Below are positions 36,701 to 44,755 of a DNA stretch of 64,000 bases, one piece after another. The notes under the pieces were generated by a model, which did no database searches, was not told the origin of the DNA, and was given only the letters and a program-made list of their open reading frames with translations. Made by a program: the position numbers and the translations under genes. Position 1 is the stretch's first letter. Every line of letters begins with the position of its first letter. The stretch comes from Petunia secreta (taxonomy: Eukaryota > Streptophyta > Magnoliopsida > Solanales > Solanaceae), in contig JARKIP010000005.1 of the NCBI GenBank assembly GCA_029990175.1, forward strand, positions 36,713,501 through 36,777,500, given 5' to 3'.

Positions 36701-39700
36701 CCCCAGTAAGGTTTTGGAAGATTCATTGTAAACATAAGAGATCGTGCCACTTCTAACAAATGCCCATTCTTTCTTTCAGCAACCTCATTTAGCGCACTAG
36801 TGTAAGGACAACTAGTTTGATGGATTATCACATAAGACTCTAAATAAAACCCAAACCTTTTGTCCATATACTCTGTGTCATTATCAGTTCGCAAGATTTT
36901 TATCTTACCCTCAAATTGAGTACAAATCATTTTATGAAACAATTAAAAGCACGAAAACACTTCACTTTTGGCCTTTAATAAATACACCCAAGTCATCCTA
37001 GTACAACAATCAATAAAAGTAACAAACCATCAACTTCCAGACAAAGAAGTTGTTTGAGTAGGACCCCATACATCAGAATGAATAGTCGTAAAGGAATTGT
37101 ACTTTTATTATCACTCAAAGGATAAGAGTTTCTTGTATGTTTGGCAAATTCACAAGCATCACAAACCAAAGATTCAAACTCAGTCTTTGAAAACAAACTA
37201 GGATATAACTTCTTTAACACAAAAAAGATGGGTACCCCAACCGCCTATGCCACTGAACTATTTCTTGGTTGACAACCTTATTTCCTCCAAAAAATGCTTT
37301 ACCAGAGTCTCTACTTTCATCAATCATATATAAGCCATCATGCAATCTACCACTGTCAATCCTCTTCCCTGTTTGAAGATCCTGAAAAACACAATGATCA
37401 GGGAAGAACTCGATTTTACAGTTTAGGTCTTTGGTGATGGAACTAATAGATAACAAATTGACAGGAAACTCAGGTACATGGAGAACGGATGATAATGTAA
37501 TAATGGGTGTACAGACAATAGAACTTATTCCAGAGATAGGAGTTAAAGACCCATTGGCTATTCTGACATAATCCCTTTTGAGACATGGAGAGTAGTTTTG
37601 AAAGCTTTTAGAGGAGCCTGTCATGTGTCTATTCGCACCAGAATCAATAATCCAAGAATTTAGGTGAGCAGTAAAGGCATTACCTGTTTGCACATAATTG
37701 GATGTTGCCGCAGATGGAGAGTCAAGTTTGGACAGAAGTCGTCGAAGATGTAGAATTCAGCCGAGGACAATGATTCTTCAGAATTCGTGTCCTTAGATGT
37801 CTCCACATTTTCAGCAACATTAGCTTGACCCTTGGTGGACCTGATTGTTTTCCTCCACGACCTCTACCTGATTTACGTTTCAACTTCCAACACGTCTCCT
37901 TAGTATGCCTGTAAATGCCACAATGATCACAATACATGTGATCCTTATTAGAAGTAACTGCCCTTGGTTGCTCCTGAGAGATGGCTAACCTAGACTTCTC
38001 GATTGGTGCAGAATAAAGCATCACCCCTCGCCGACTCTCTTCCGGTTGGACATAAGAATTGTTGGACATAAGAATATGCATTCTCAAGAGAAGGAAAAGG
38101 ATCTCTGTTAAGAACCTGAGCCCTGATCTGATTATATTCTTGATTCAAACCAGCCAAAAAATCATAAACCCTGTCTTTTTCAACCAATTTTTGAAAGAGA
38201 ACTGCATCATCGGTGCATTTTGCTTGAAGGTCTTGATAGTAGTCGATCTCCTGCCACAACCCGCTCAATTCAGAATAGTAGTCAGTGATACTCAACTCAC
38301 CTTGCCTTGTAGCATGAATTTTATTCCTGATTTCAAAAATTTGTGCATCATTCCCCTTGCGAGAGTAGGTGCGCTTAGTTGAAGTCCAAATCTTTTCAGC
38401 ACTATCAAGCAATAAATATTGTCTCGAAATTCGAGGATGCATTGTATTCAAAAGCCATGTCATAACAAGAGAATTGTCAGAATCCTACTGACTATAGGTA
38501 GCATCAGTAACAGCAGGTGCTTTCTTTTCTCCAGTAATATAACCAAGTAGCTTTCTAGACTTGATAAAAAGCAAACAAGATCTTGACCAAGCAAAATACG
38601 TAGCAGCCCCGTCCAATTTTACTACACTGATTTGTGAAATAGGAGTATTGTCTACCATCTTTATGTCTACAATCTTTGCGTCTCCCATAAGTTAATTATC
38701 AACCAATAAAACTGGTAAACAAATTGGGACCAGATCTGTAAAAACAGTGGCCGAAAATTGAGAAAAAACTCGCCGAAAAATATTTGTGGTGGCCAGAAAC
38801 TGTTGCAACTGAGATGGGTAAGGTCGGAATAAGGAGGCGACTCTAACCAAAAAAAAAATTTTGAAAAAACTTCGCCGGACGCAGCCTCACGCGCCGGCGC
38901 GTGGTCACCGGAGCAGAATCTTCTGGTGGCGCGAGTGAAGGAGTTTCCGGCAGATTTTTTATGGGGTTTGGTCGGCAGTTCAAGCGGAAGCTTTGGGTAC
39001 TTTTATTTTTTCCAACAACCAACGAAAAATTTAATATATGCGGACAGCCACCGGAGGAAGATAAAACTTGACCTCTTTGAGTGACAGGCAAAACCCTAGG
39101 CTGCAAAAGACAGTGGGCTCTGATACCATGAAGAACTTCAGGGAAGAAAATTATTCTTCTAAATTTCTGAATGAATATCACAACCTATGAGGAGGTATAT
39201 TTATACAGTGAGTGAGTCCTAGGACTAAACAAGGAAATATAACTAATTATAATACAATAAGAAAAAGGATAATTCTATAATAACTATCAACAGGTATTAA
39301 AATATTAAAAGGACAAATATGTCCTCTCCTCTCTTTATATTATACGCTTTGTATCATTCAAGCTAAATCTATTGATGATTAAATATTAACACACGTAATT
39401 TAAATTATAAAATATATAATTTTTTAATACAACAAATCATTCATTAACCAAGATATAATACATGCATAACTAATACCTGCATAGCTAATACCTGCATAAC
39501 TAATACCTGCATTGCTAATACCCGCGTAAAGTCTATCTCAACCAAACGACCCGTAAGGAAGTAAAACTTCTAATACTTTCATAACAAGAAAAGTAAAGAA
39601 AAAAAGATGTGTGAAAGAGATGTCCCAATGAAAAACTTGAGTATGCTAACCTTCATTGTCTGCTCAGAACTCATACGGAAGTATCTAGATGCCCGCTTTT

Positions 39701-42700
39701 CAAGCTCAATCGTACTTAATGGATGAGGAGGGTATTTGAGTTTCTCCTGCTGTTTGACTTTGGTAACCTTCACAAAACAACATAATCAAGTGAGTCTTAC
39801 AGCCTCAAATTTCTGCTCTATGATTAGGCTTATCTAGAGACTCGGCTTTTTAGCTCTCACTGTTGCAGTGGGTTCTTGGATGCACATCTCGTAAATTGTT
39901 ACTGCACATGTGTAATCAAACAGATGACCACGCCTGCAAGACAAAATCACTATAGGTACTTTGACCTCCTATTTCAGAAATAATCTTATTATCAATTCAA
40001 GTGCAACATTACGTCCAGTTAAAGGTAGCAGTGCCTTCATCCGAGTTGTGAGTACAGTTGATTGTCCAAAACTCTTCAGGTTCGTGTGCTTGTATTTCCC
40101 AATACCGCTCCACAATAAAGCCAAGTGTAGGGAACTGCAGCACCAAAACATGGTGTACAATGCAAAATTTTATACCCCAGACAGTAATATAAAATTCACC
40201 TGGCAAATATTTAATATGTTTGTTACCTGGCAGGGACCATAGCTTAAGACAACATTTCTATCATCTGTAGCAAAGTCAAGGACAAATGCATTTCTCAAAA
40301 GCATTGTCTGAAATCTAGTGAAAGAAGCTCCAATCCGAAGATCTATCTCCTGCAAATTCAAATAACAAACATACAGCCTGAGAAGCAAGGAACTAAATTA
40401 GAGCACTCTATCATACTTAACCCACCATTAATAGAGACTCCACCTGCAAAATTACTTAAGACTGCTGTTGTAATTTTATTGCCACAAGCATGATGGTCAA
40501 GCTTTAGTTGGATGCCTTAGATCTATAAAAGCTTTTCAATGTGTTAAAATAGAATGAATTGAGCAACAGAACTCACCTGCCGAACATCTACAGCATCAGA
40601 AAATAACTGATTTGGCTGAACAAGGGTCTGCACTGATTGGCGAATTTCCCTGGTGATCTCAAAAGTATTTTCGGGAAGTAAAACAAAACATGTGAGTGGC
40701 ACATACAAACATAGAATGGAACAGAAGATGTCAGCTAGCTTTCAGAACCTGTCAATTAATGCAGAGAAACGAGCTCTCCATACAGTAAGGTTATTATTAG
40801 CTTGTCTGCAAACTTCCAACACTTCAAATGCAATATTTTCTCCTTCTCTATCACAGTCGAGCCACAGTACAAGCCACTGACATCTTCTGGCTTCTTCCTC
40901 CAATGTCCTTCTGATATCCAACTTGTCCTACATATTACCACAAAATGTTTAAGGCAAACTTTTGTTGGCAGCAGTAAATATCCAACCCACACCTCATGTG
41001 TTGCACGCTTACCATTAGATTGAAGCCCCGAGGGCATCATTGGATAATTATAGTATTTATTATCATATGTTTGGTATGTGTGGCTGAAGTCTCTTATATG
41101 AAAGAGCTCTTCTTATACATTATAATTCACTCAATACAAGACAAAAATTTTACCTTTTTTTATTCTGTTCTTCACATGTATCAAATTTATACGGAGAGAA
41201 TATCAGAATTTGAGTCTGTCCTTTATGAAATACATGTGTACATTGAATCGCGACGAAACTATTGCAGGTTTTACTTGTAATACCCTGTTTTAAATAAGGG
41301 TAATTTTGTCATTACTTACAATAAATAAATAATCAACCATAAGAGTAAATTAAATAAAAGAAAGAAAGACTAAAATAAAGAAAAGTAATAAAGCCAAAGC
41401 CCTATAGGACTCTGGCAAGAGTCCATACGTGAGAAGCAAAAAGAGAATACAAGGGAAAGAGGCTTGTGCATCAACCGGCAAAAGAAAAGGAACTTTTGGA
41501 AAGAAAGCTATCTACTAGGGCCTTAGCCAACGTTAATTTTGTCATTTAAGGTATGTCCTTCTACTTCATGTGCATGGGTAATACATAACTAATCCTAGAT
41601 TGAGGAATATTAATGTAGTAATTGAATTAAGGGGTCGTTCGGTTACTTAGTTAAGGGTTTAATACCCGCGCAAAACTCCGCGCTAATTTAGCGCAGCGTT
41701 CGGTTGGTTTTCTGTGAAATTTTAATACCCGCATAAAATTAGTGCAACGTTTGGTTGCGTTTTTGTATATTCCGCATTATTAATACCCGCATTATTAATG
41801 CGGGAATCTATGTATTATTTTATGCGGGGTAGAAGGTGGTATTAATAATGTGGGTATTAATAATGCAGGTATTAAAATTTAAAATGACAAAATTAACCCT
41901 CATAATAATAAGGATATTTTAAAATTTTATTTAAGGAGTAAATAAATATTTTAAATAATAATATTGTTCGTTAATTTGTAATATATCAGTGATTCAACAA
42001 ATAATCCCTACGTTATAATATATGCATGACTAATACCCACATTATTAAACCCCACATAACTAATACCCGCATTATCAATACCCACTTTATTAATACACAC
42101 ATTATTAATACCTACATTACTAATACCTGCATTAATAGTTAATACCCGCGTAAAATAGTCCTGCAACCGAACGACCCCTAAGTGAATTGTAACTGGGTTT
42201 AGACATGAAAAACACCGGGAAGGAATCTAATTTGTTTTTCTAAATAAGTAGTGAATTAGTTTTACTGAGTAACAATTATATTCCAGAAAAATAAAATACA
42301 TTCAAATTTAGCAAAGGATATATTAAACTGGTTCATTGTACTTTGTTAAACCTCCAGAATGATTCAGAATACATTCAAGTACCTTGTTAAATGGATAGTG
42401 CATCAGTTAATCAAGATTACTTGTAAGGAAAAAGAAGAAGGAAACAATGGTTATAACTTATATGTAATCTTACCGATGATAGTTTGAAGGAACTAAGTTA
42501 TGGGTAATTGGAATGGAACTTGATATCACTTGAATTTGATAGATTATAGAGTTAGTGGATAGTAACCAAAACCTCATATTGATTTATAGATTCGCAACCG
42601 AATTGAGCAGCTTAATCCGAACAAGGAATCGAGCTCTAGTTAGTTGCCTTCGAGAGGTGAGTGATGACCTTACCACAATTTGTGTTTCCATAACCTGCAT

Positions 42701-44329
42701 GGTTTATACTTGATTTTGAAATAAAATGTGTAACTGAATGATTTGAATTGCATGGGACAAGTCCTTTTACTAGATATTTACCGAGATATGTATACCGTTA
42801 TATGATATGTTTTACTGTCATTTGACAAGTTTTAAAGCTATTTGAAATATTGTACCGTTACTTGAACTGCCCTTTACTTTGTATAGAAGAAATATGTATT
42901 CTGAGATGAGACTTGACGAACCCCGTAGCTAACGACGTATACGTTAGACCTGGTGCACCTTGTATATTCCGGATTACTGTTACAGTCCTTGCTAGTGGGA
43001 AGGTAGAACTAGCTTATCGTTACTGATTTCCTCAAGGAGGAATTTATACCGGTTACATGGTTCGTTCATGGAAATCTCCCAAACCTAATTACTTGATATG
43101 ATATAGTATTACCAGATTTACTACTGAATTGATATTGATTACTGTTTACAAGAAGTACTTGAAAAGACGGGTTAATGATTGTTATTCTGAAAGTGACAAT
43201 TTATTTATATGGTATATTTCTGCATAAGACATACTGGCATGTTTTTGACTTGTCCCCGTTAAAATGGTTGTGGATAAGCGTTATTGCTCACTGAGTTGCG
43301 ACTCACTCCTCGCTATTATTTTTCAGAGACAGTAGGTGTCATAGCCGAGGATCTATATTCTTAGAGCGTACGAGTTGAGGTGAGCCCCGCAGTAGTTCGC
43401 GTGGGCAAGAAGTTTTATTTATTCATTGTTTTCGTTCCTTGAAACTCTAGAGTCGCTCCACTTAGTCAGTCATCTTATCATTCAGTTAGTTATCTAGCTT
43501 TGGTTATTCATTTAATAAGTTACTCTTGCGAGTATTTGGTGTCTATGAACTTACTACAACCCTGTTAGATGGTTCTCATAGTCTTTGGAGATAAACGTAG
43601 TATTTTTTTATTATTAATGTGTAAGGATATTGGTTGTTGGTTGATTTTCTGTTTGTTTAAAAGCAGGTAAAATTTTGGATAGGCCTAAAAACAGGGGAAA
43701 CTCTGCCCGATTATCTGTAGAATTTTGATAAGGCTTGCTTAGGGCACTAGCTCCTAAGCGCCGGTCACTGTCCCAAATCGGGTCGTGACATTACTACACG
43801 CATTACTTCTGATAATACATCAAACAAAGAGACGTTTTTGAAGTTAATTAATCAAATCTAACATACGCATCCTGTAATTTGAATCAAAAATCATCTGTTT
43901 ATGCAATTATCACACTCGAGGAAAGTTCTAGACATCAAGTGACATGCACGAAATAACAACAAACCTCACAATCATGATAAGCAAATGGAAGTAGAGGGTA
44001 GATAGGGAAAAAAAGGTAGATACCTCAGGAACATACTTGCGAACAGGGGCATTATAAAGGTCGACAGGGTCACAGGAGTGCCATTTCCGATAACGCTCGT
44101 CAAACTCAAGTTCCATAAGATGGCCAGTAACAGAAGTGAAGAGCATCTGACAAGGCTGGTTTCGAATGGTGTAATTAAACTCAAATATTTTGTTATACCT
44201 GGAACGCCCGTCTCTCACTCGCATGCCCCCACTTGATAGTATACCCGACACGGCCTTTGCCACTGACGGCTTTTCAGCCACGTTCAGTACCCTAATCACC
44301 CGACCTCCTCCTCCACCGCCGCTTGCCAT
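13876..44329 (-). CDS. TOP3A: DNA topoisomerase III alpha, N-terminal 552 codons (exons 1-13)
   Basis: Type IA topoisomerase that nicks and passes single strands. In the known RTR/STR complex with RecQ helicase and RMI1 it dissolves double Holliday junctions in the nucleus. Exons on the minus strand, in order: 44329-44024, 40927-40749, 40649-40577, 40349-40227, 40134-40013, 39933-39861, 39767-39651, 29268-29185, 27045-26866, 26744-26616, 16945-16871, 14260-14171, 13980-13876. All introns are GT-AG; introns 2 and 5 are phase 2, the rest phase 0, and the joined frame is open. Visible motifs are the TOPRIM start [13 protein letters not shown], the acidic LDCDREGE, and the active-site tyrosine in [10 protein letters not shown]. 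The start is the first ATG, before a Gly-rich stretch and [10 protein letters not shown]. The Arabidopsis protein is about 926 residues, so roughly 40 percent (end of the core and the zinc fingers) lies beyond position 1. No break is seen. Confidence 0.93.
14440..14660. repeat. Intron 12 direct repeat, copy 1
   Basis: Shares ATCAAG-ATTATGATG, TATATGCCAA, ATGCCTACTGTGAG and a GAGAGAGA block with 15690-15930 in the same order and orientation. It appears to be an old local duplication that now flanks the TRIM array. Confidence 0.55.
14725..15640 (+). mobile_element. Tandem TRIM-like array: four LTR copies with short internal segments
   Basis: LTR-like units start TGTGACACCCCAGCTAG or close variants at about 14725 (partly deleted), 15002, 15279 and 15483. 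The first is followed by TGGTATCAAAGCC (14836) and the second by TGGTATCAGAGCC (15157), which are Met-tRNA primer sites. Each later unit is preceded by a purine-rich stretch, for example AGAGGGGGTA before 15279. Units are about 150 bp and internal parts about 50-170 bp, with no coding capacity, as in terminal-repeat retrotransposons in miniature. The repeated LTR-internal-LTR pattern suggests growth by unequal recombination. Confidence 0.7.
15690..15930. repeat. Intron 12 direct repeat, copy 2
   Basis: Partner of 14440-14660. It also shares the downstream CTGGAGAAAAAGAG-like text with the first copy. Confidence 0.55.
15931..16870. other. TOP3A intron 12 remainder
   Basis: AT-rich intron sequence. 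Short ORFs at 16027-16221 and 16225-16452 have no recognisable domain and are not supported as genes. Confidence 0.5.
16871..16945 (-). CDS. TOP3A: TOP3A exon 11
   Basis: 25 codons, [18 protein letters not shown] to PGQQ, with acceptor TTTGCAG and donor GTTTGT. Intron 10 upstream is 9.7 kb because element B inserted in it. Confidence 0.92.
17500..17868 (-). mobile_element. Probable gypsy LTR fragment, minus strand
   Basis: Read on the minus strand, a purine tract AAAGTGGGGGAGAA is followed at 17868 by TGCAACACCCCGACC, the usual start of a plant gypsy LTR. The other end of the LTR is not evident (about 17500), and 17869-18130 may be leftover internal sequence. The small ORF on this segment is not a gene. 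Confidence 0.45.
18131..18713. other. TOP3A intron 10 segment, nothing recognised
   Basis: AT-rich. A 74-codon ORF (18166-18390) has no known domain. The stretch around 18400-18590 looks like a worn Stowaway-type MITE but clean ends could not be found. Confidence 0.4.
18729..18862 (-). mobile_element. Au-type SINE, 5'-truncated
   Basis: The minus strand reads GGTGGATAGAGTTACCTGG, CCTGTTGCTGGTGGGAGG and CTGGCCCGGACACCACC, the well-known 3' part of the plant Au SINE. An exact 15 bp target duplication TAGTTAAGATGATTT flanks it (18714-18728 and 18863-18877). The tRNA-like 5' part is missing. Confidence 0.85.
19149..19888 (+). repeat. 5' LTR of element B
   Basis: 740 bp, TGATAAGACCC to TTCTTATCA. 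Hairpin cluster at about 19286-19418 and TATAAATA at 19550. The downstream part (CGTAGGTGTTCTTGTCC to CGAGTTACGTCTCGTTC) is shared with the LTRs of C and D. Confidence 0.93.
19550..19557 (+). promoter_or_regulatory. TATA box of element B LTR
   Basis: TATAAATA, repeated at 25217-25224 in the 3' LTR. Confidence 0.65.
19892..19903 (+). other. Primer-binding site of element B
   Basis: TGGTATCAGAGC, complementary to the 3' end of initiator Met-tRNA, three bases after the LTR end. Confidence 0.85.
19904..21126 (+). other. Untranslated leader of element B
   Basis: 1.2 kb leader without supported coding sequence. A second GGCG-N3-CGCC hairpin cluster lies at about 20573-20700. The last bases before the ATG (TTTTTGTAG, then GTACCATGG) look like a 3' splice site, and the same arrangement precedes gag in C and D. 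Confidence 0.6.
21127..24990 (+). CDS. Element B polyprotein: Gag, zinc knuckle, protease, and unknown X region
   Basis: 1287 codons, ATG chosen after GTACC because MANDGDDP aligns with the starts in C and D. Approximate residues are as follows. An Arg/Gly-rich stretch lies near 150-170. The retrotransposon gag core is at 198-360 ([21 protein letters not shown]). The zinc knuckle [14 protein letters not shown] is at 432-446, and the aspartic protease with [13 protein letters not shown] is at about 535. A conserved [10 protein letters not shown] and [10 protein letters not shown] close the protease region near 640. From about 660 to 1160 the X region replaces pol: acidic, Ser-rich, then [21 protein letters not shown], and a hydrophobic end with [13 protein letters not shown]. 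Next come EEAYAKV and [13 protein letters not shown], the same end as the integrase C-terminus of C. The last 58 codons lie inside the 3' LTR. X matches nothing I know. Confidence 0.9.
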   Translation: MANDGDDPMKIFMATIMAKLEDISLRLETVERNQVETGERRTPSVQIESGEGTSHSTPMTPGHFVELNKRYEQSKVEALRERGLGNPRQEGNPLNLGNPQVNAPLRRPVRNVPPLEQINEVQEEEEFGYGDEAYGYDVPYQPRRQMHWGRNVDRGRGRGRGPPMGYARGNARREYVAHDDHYGGQPEPNYGVRDNNNNLNSVKLNLPPFKGTCDPEAYMEWVLLMERVFDTNEMSEERKGTYAISTFEAYASTWWECMKRSRRRMNLHLNVTWDELKGLMNTKYITPRYRQEQLKKLYDLKQGVKSVHEYYDEFEKIRMALDMDTEGEEEAMIRFKNGLSYGIASQLRLHHFLTLQDMFEAAIDAEAWLKREKFKNNTPTTTSKPKEWKTPNANFPSASASKEVKKPYEKTTPHLEGNSKTRLSNPISTSTQCYKCKGFGHIAKECTTKRTMVVVGDLVYEQESEPEGEEGVEGDEEGDVGEIVAMEEEDDDARAFLVVRRSLGAMIVEDSETLQRENLFHARCRVKDVVCSMIIDSGSCTNVVSQSLISQLKLPTVKHPKPYRLQWLSECGELKVVEQAMIKFKMGSYVDEHLFDVVPMQACHLLFGRPWQFDRQVVHDGRVNTYTVKHEGKRYLLKPLTPKQVSDDYKLMKELKEAAKAKSPIVLEPEANNFIVLPMHDENGSHSTPIEREKIERSEGVTGDNPREEKGEDLRSDVSGLSPQTTLDHEVKLREMRGEEGKIESESTHCSNPSLSSISSCESSCVGTIEDKSLEPQCELHEGGVAYDTSNLVSDQESTTNVSVASPFHEPTSYLSCNDSTLVGVFDASSEYTTSEESSCQLEFTCETLVGRSTMPHHDVSSLFIEPLPSVDLIVDHDCDLCYDTPPTFDIGKDEVVDHSLIDMLLFGGPMCCGEDGLVLEESKLHELDKVVRDDSSSEPSLESSSMFYHDSEVHVFTNPLFESLLTSGCDLYRTRVGGQMEPPWCEGFDPLGNPLLENVGEVDGSLSDPTIASLGYDEEESIINTFLESLTFEEGCLVDEMGGKEESLGVSRYALKKGSGVLDPTCRVGYLTHSTPHVDHTSRIGWCVDLELKVQGDFGSLILHFPSPQDLFAHYLVECMLIFNQVLMVLFGDLIFMIVIDAWLYHKSVFSTVLALTYFQSGTFACFCLSLLVGSKLHAKAGKILEEAYAKVTIKKDKGGDSWPPRRVDRAMRDQALISRTKSSQEGEDDKTQIEQPSKGTIQGQGRALQGHALGRHGKKSIRDTIRSVSRSFRKRRTAYGLRRTA
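24816..25555 (+). repeat. 3' LTR of element B
   Basis: 740 bp, same length as the 5' LTR and with no difference noticed. Its first 175 bases also encode the end of the element B ORF. Hairpin cluster at about 24953-25090. Confidence 0.93.
25561..26615. other. TOP3A intron 10 remainder
   Basis: AT-rich intron sequence without a supported gene. At 25845-25930 it contains a fragment with TGGTATCATGTTAAAGTG, a dispersed plant repeat whose class I cannot settle. Confidence 0.5.
26616..27045 (-). CDS. TOP3A: TOP3A exons 9-10
   Basis: Exon 9 (60 codons) contains [12 protein letters not shown] and [16 protein letters not shown], a signature block of the catalytic core. Exon 10 (43 codons) contains [20 protein letters not shown] and [17 protein letters not shown]. 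They are separated by a 121 bp intron. Confidence 0.92.
28027..28189. mobile_element. Possible Stowaway-like MITE in TOP3A intron 8
   Basis: The ends CTTCCTCCATTAAAAGG and CTTACAATAGAGGGAG are imperfect inverted repeats flanked by TA on both sides, the target of Tc1/mariner-type MITEs. 163 bp with no ORF. Confidence 0.45.
28640..28970. mobile_element. Probable LTR fragment in TOP3A intron 8
   Basis: Text such as CACGCATACTTCC, the GTGTTCGACATTCAC region and GATTTGGGCCGTGTTAGTA resembles the downstream half of Solanaceae gypsy LTRs. No clean ends, no coding sequence. Confidence 0.3.
29185..29268 (-). CDS. TOP3A: TOP3A exon 8 (active-site tyrosine)
   Basis: 28 codons, [20 protein letters not shown] and onward. 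The tyrosine of SYPRTETD is the residue that forms the 5'-phosphotyrosine bond with DNA. The exon sits alone, 10.4 kb from exon 7, because the intervening intron holds a LINE and a MITE/copia nest. Confidence 0.93.
29269..30056. other. TOP3A intron 7, proximal part
   Basis: No gene. At about 29457-29720 a worn MITE-like segment starts ACTCCTATCCCGGTTTATGTG and ends near AGTCGGACACATTTAGATGG, consistent with a Stowaway remnant, but its ends are too degraded to fix. Confidence 0.4.
30057..32520 (-). pseudogene. Decayed LINE (L1-type) in TOP3A intron 7
   Basis: The minus strand carries RT text [19 protein letters not shown] (about 31800-31860), a segment [17 protein letters not shown] (about 31330-31380), and a zf-RVT-like C-terminus (30059-30600) with [15 protein letters not shown] and [14 protein letters not shown]. 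Frames are broken throughout. A perfect 110 bp segment is tandemly duplicated within it. The 5' limit near 32520 is uncertain. Confidence 0.7.
30247..30472. repeat. Tandem duplication inside the LINE, 116 bp period
   Basis: Positions 30247-30356 and 30363-30472 appear identical over 110 bp, starting GTGCTGGTGGAGC and ending GAATGCCAAAC, with six bases AAGTGG between them. Confidence 0.85.
32904..33377. mobile_element. Stowaway-like MITE
   Basis: Ends CTCTCCATCCCAACTTATA and TATAAATTGGGATGGAGGGA are inverted repeats next to TA dinucleotides, matching the CTCCCTCC-type ends of Stowaway MITEs. About 474 bp and non-coding. Confidence 0.6.
33420..34030. mobile_element. Remnants of LTR-element leader and LTR sequence
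   Basis: TTGGTATGAAAGCC at about 33573 resembles a worn Met-tRNA primer site, followed by text that could be the start of a gag gene ([13 protein letters not shown], about 33652). The part from 33800 to 34030 resembles an AT-rich copia LTR. No complete structure can be drawn. Confidence 0.3.
34264..39292 (-). mobile_element. Element E: Ty1/copia retrotransposon, degraded
   Basis: 5029 bp, minus strand. LTRs are short: 39129-39292 (5') and 34264-34423 (3'), each starting TGTTGATAGTT on the minus strand and ending with CA. They differ at several positions, including an extra GAGT. An exact target duplication GGTAT lies at 34259-34263 and 39293-39297. The primer site TGGTATCAGAGC (minus, 39128-39117) abuts the 5' LTR and the purine tract AACTTGAGGGGGGAG precedes the 3' LTR. 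It landed in a Tourist MITE within TOP3A intron 7. Confidence 0.92.
34425..38688 (-). pseudogene. Element E gag-pol, broken
   Basis: Minus-strand order of domains is that of Ty1/copia. Gag starts at 38688 (MGDAKIVDI) and is stopped at about 38485. The zinc knuckle [14 protein letters not shown] lies near 37930. Protease is at about 37650 ([12 protein letters not shown]), and the GAG-pre-integrase block WHRRLGYPS is near 37225. Integrase pieces span 36600-37200. RT with [30 protein letters not shown] and [11 protein letters not shown] runs from about 35980 to 35300. RNase H (AFTDAD then a stop, about 34885) extends to the purine tract. Several stops and frameshifts are present; at 34885 a TGG has become TAG. 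Confidence 0.88.
39651..40927 (-). CDS. TOP3A: TOP3A exons 2-7 (TOPRIM acidic centre to gate domain)
   Basis: Six closely spaced exons. Exon 2 carries [14 protein letters not shown], the metal-binding Asp-x-Asp-x-Glu of TOPRIM, and [11 protein letters not shown]. Exon 3 gives [15 protein letters not shown]. Exon 4 gives [15 protein letters not shown] and SYGPCQ. Exon 5 gives [14 protein letters not shown]. Exon 6 gives [16 protein letters not shown]. Exon 7 gives [20 protein letters not shown]. All match the plant and animal topoisomerase III alpha order. Confidence 0.93.
41276..43790 (+). mobile_element. Solo LTR of a large gypsy element in TOP3A intron 1
   Basis: 2515 bp from TGTAATACCCTG to CGGGTCGTGACA, with an exact 5 bp target duplication TTACT (41271-41275 and 43791-43795). 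The ending CCCAAATCGGGTCGTGACA is characteristic of long chromovirus-type LTRs in Solanaceae (from memory of that family). No internal region is present. A Tourist MITE is nested at 41631-42178. Orientation is by the TG-CA ends and is tentative. Confidence 0.85.
41631..42178. mobile_element. Tourist-like (PIF/Harbinger) MITE nested in the solo LTR
   Basis: 548 bp with terminal inverted repeats GGGGTCGTTCGGTT and AACCGAACGACCCC and an exact TAA target duplication (41628-41630, 42179-42181). The subterminal parts are runs of TAATACCCGCATTAT-like units in both orientations. It is related to the MITE at 34037-39553. Confidence 0.9.
44024..44329 (-). CDS. TOP3A: TOP3A exon 1 (start of TOPRIM domain)
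   Basis: 102 codons from ATG to ...KYVPE, followed by the donor GTATCT. It begins with a run of glycines and then [18 protein letters not shown], the first strand and helix of the TOPRIM fold. [13 protein letters not shown] and RKWHSCDP follow, both highly conserved in topoisomerase III. Confidence 0.93.
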
Positions 44330-44755
44330 TTTCTGAGACGAACGGTTTTTCGGTTTGCCCCTTTTGTTCGCTGCTTAATTAGAATTTTCCCGCCTTAGAA
44401 CTGTGCAGCCAATGCTCAATTTGTCATTTTGCCACGAAGGCGAAGCCCAAACCCAATTTCAATTTAGAAAACTTATTATTTTAAGTGAAAATTTGATGAC
44501 TGGCCAATTTTACACACGTTAAATGAGTTTCATCCACAGTTTCAAAATTTATTGAAATAGCCAATAATGACTCACGTACATACAGGCTACTGCCGCTAAC
44601 AACACCCCATACATTGAATTTACTTAACTACCTTTAAAAACCTACAGCTCAACAATAAATACAATTCACGCGTGAAAAAAACAGAGCAAAGCACACATTT
44701 TCTCTCCAGATCATCATTGTCTCTCTCCGGAAGTTTCAAATTCAAACTGCAAAAG
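44330..44755. promoter_or_regulatory. Head-to-head intergenic region and 5' UTR exon of the plus-strand gene
   Basis: The TOP3A ATG is at 44329 on the minus strand. About 360 bp away on the plus strand, CT-rich 5' UTR-like sequence (about 44690-44755) ends in AAAAG followed by the donor GTAATTTG at 44756, a typical first exon of a plant gene. AATAAATA at about 44653 could serve as its TATA box. The matching acceptor would be ACAG at 59781-59784, just before the ATG of the Mutator-transposase gene. The pairing is inferred. Confidence 0.45.

Larger units (their letters stand above)
34037..39553. mobile_element. Tourist-like (PIF/Harbinger) MITE split by a copia element
   Basis: Ends GGAGTCGTTTGGT and ACCAAACGACCCG are inverted repeats; TAA flanks both sides (34034-34036 and 39554-39556), the 3 bp target of PIF/Harbinger elements. 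Without the copia insert the MITE is about 483 bp. Its inner ends carry repeated ACTAATACCTGCAT units. A second member lies at 41631-42178. Confidence 0.75.
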
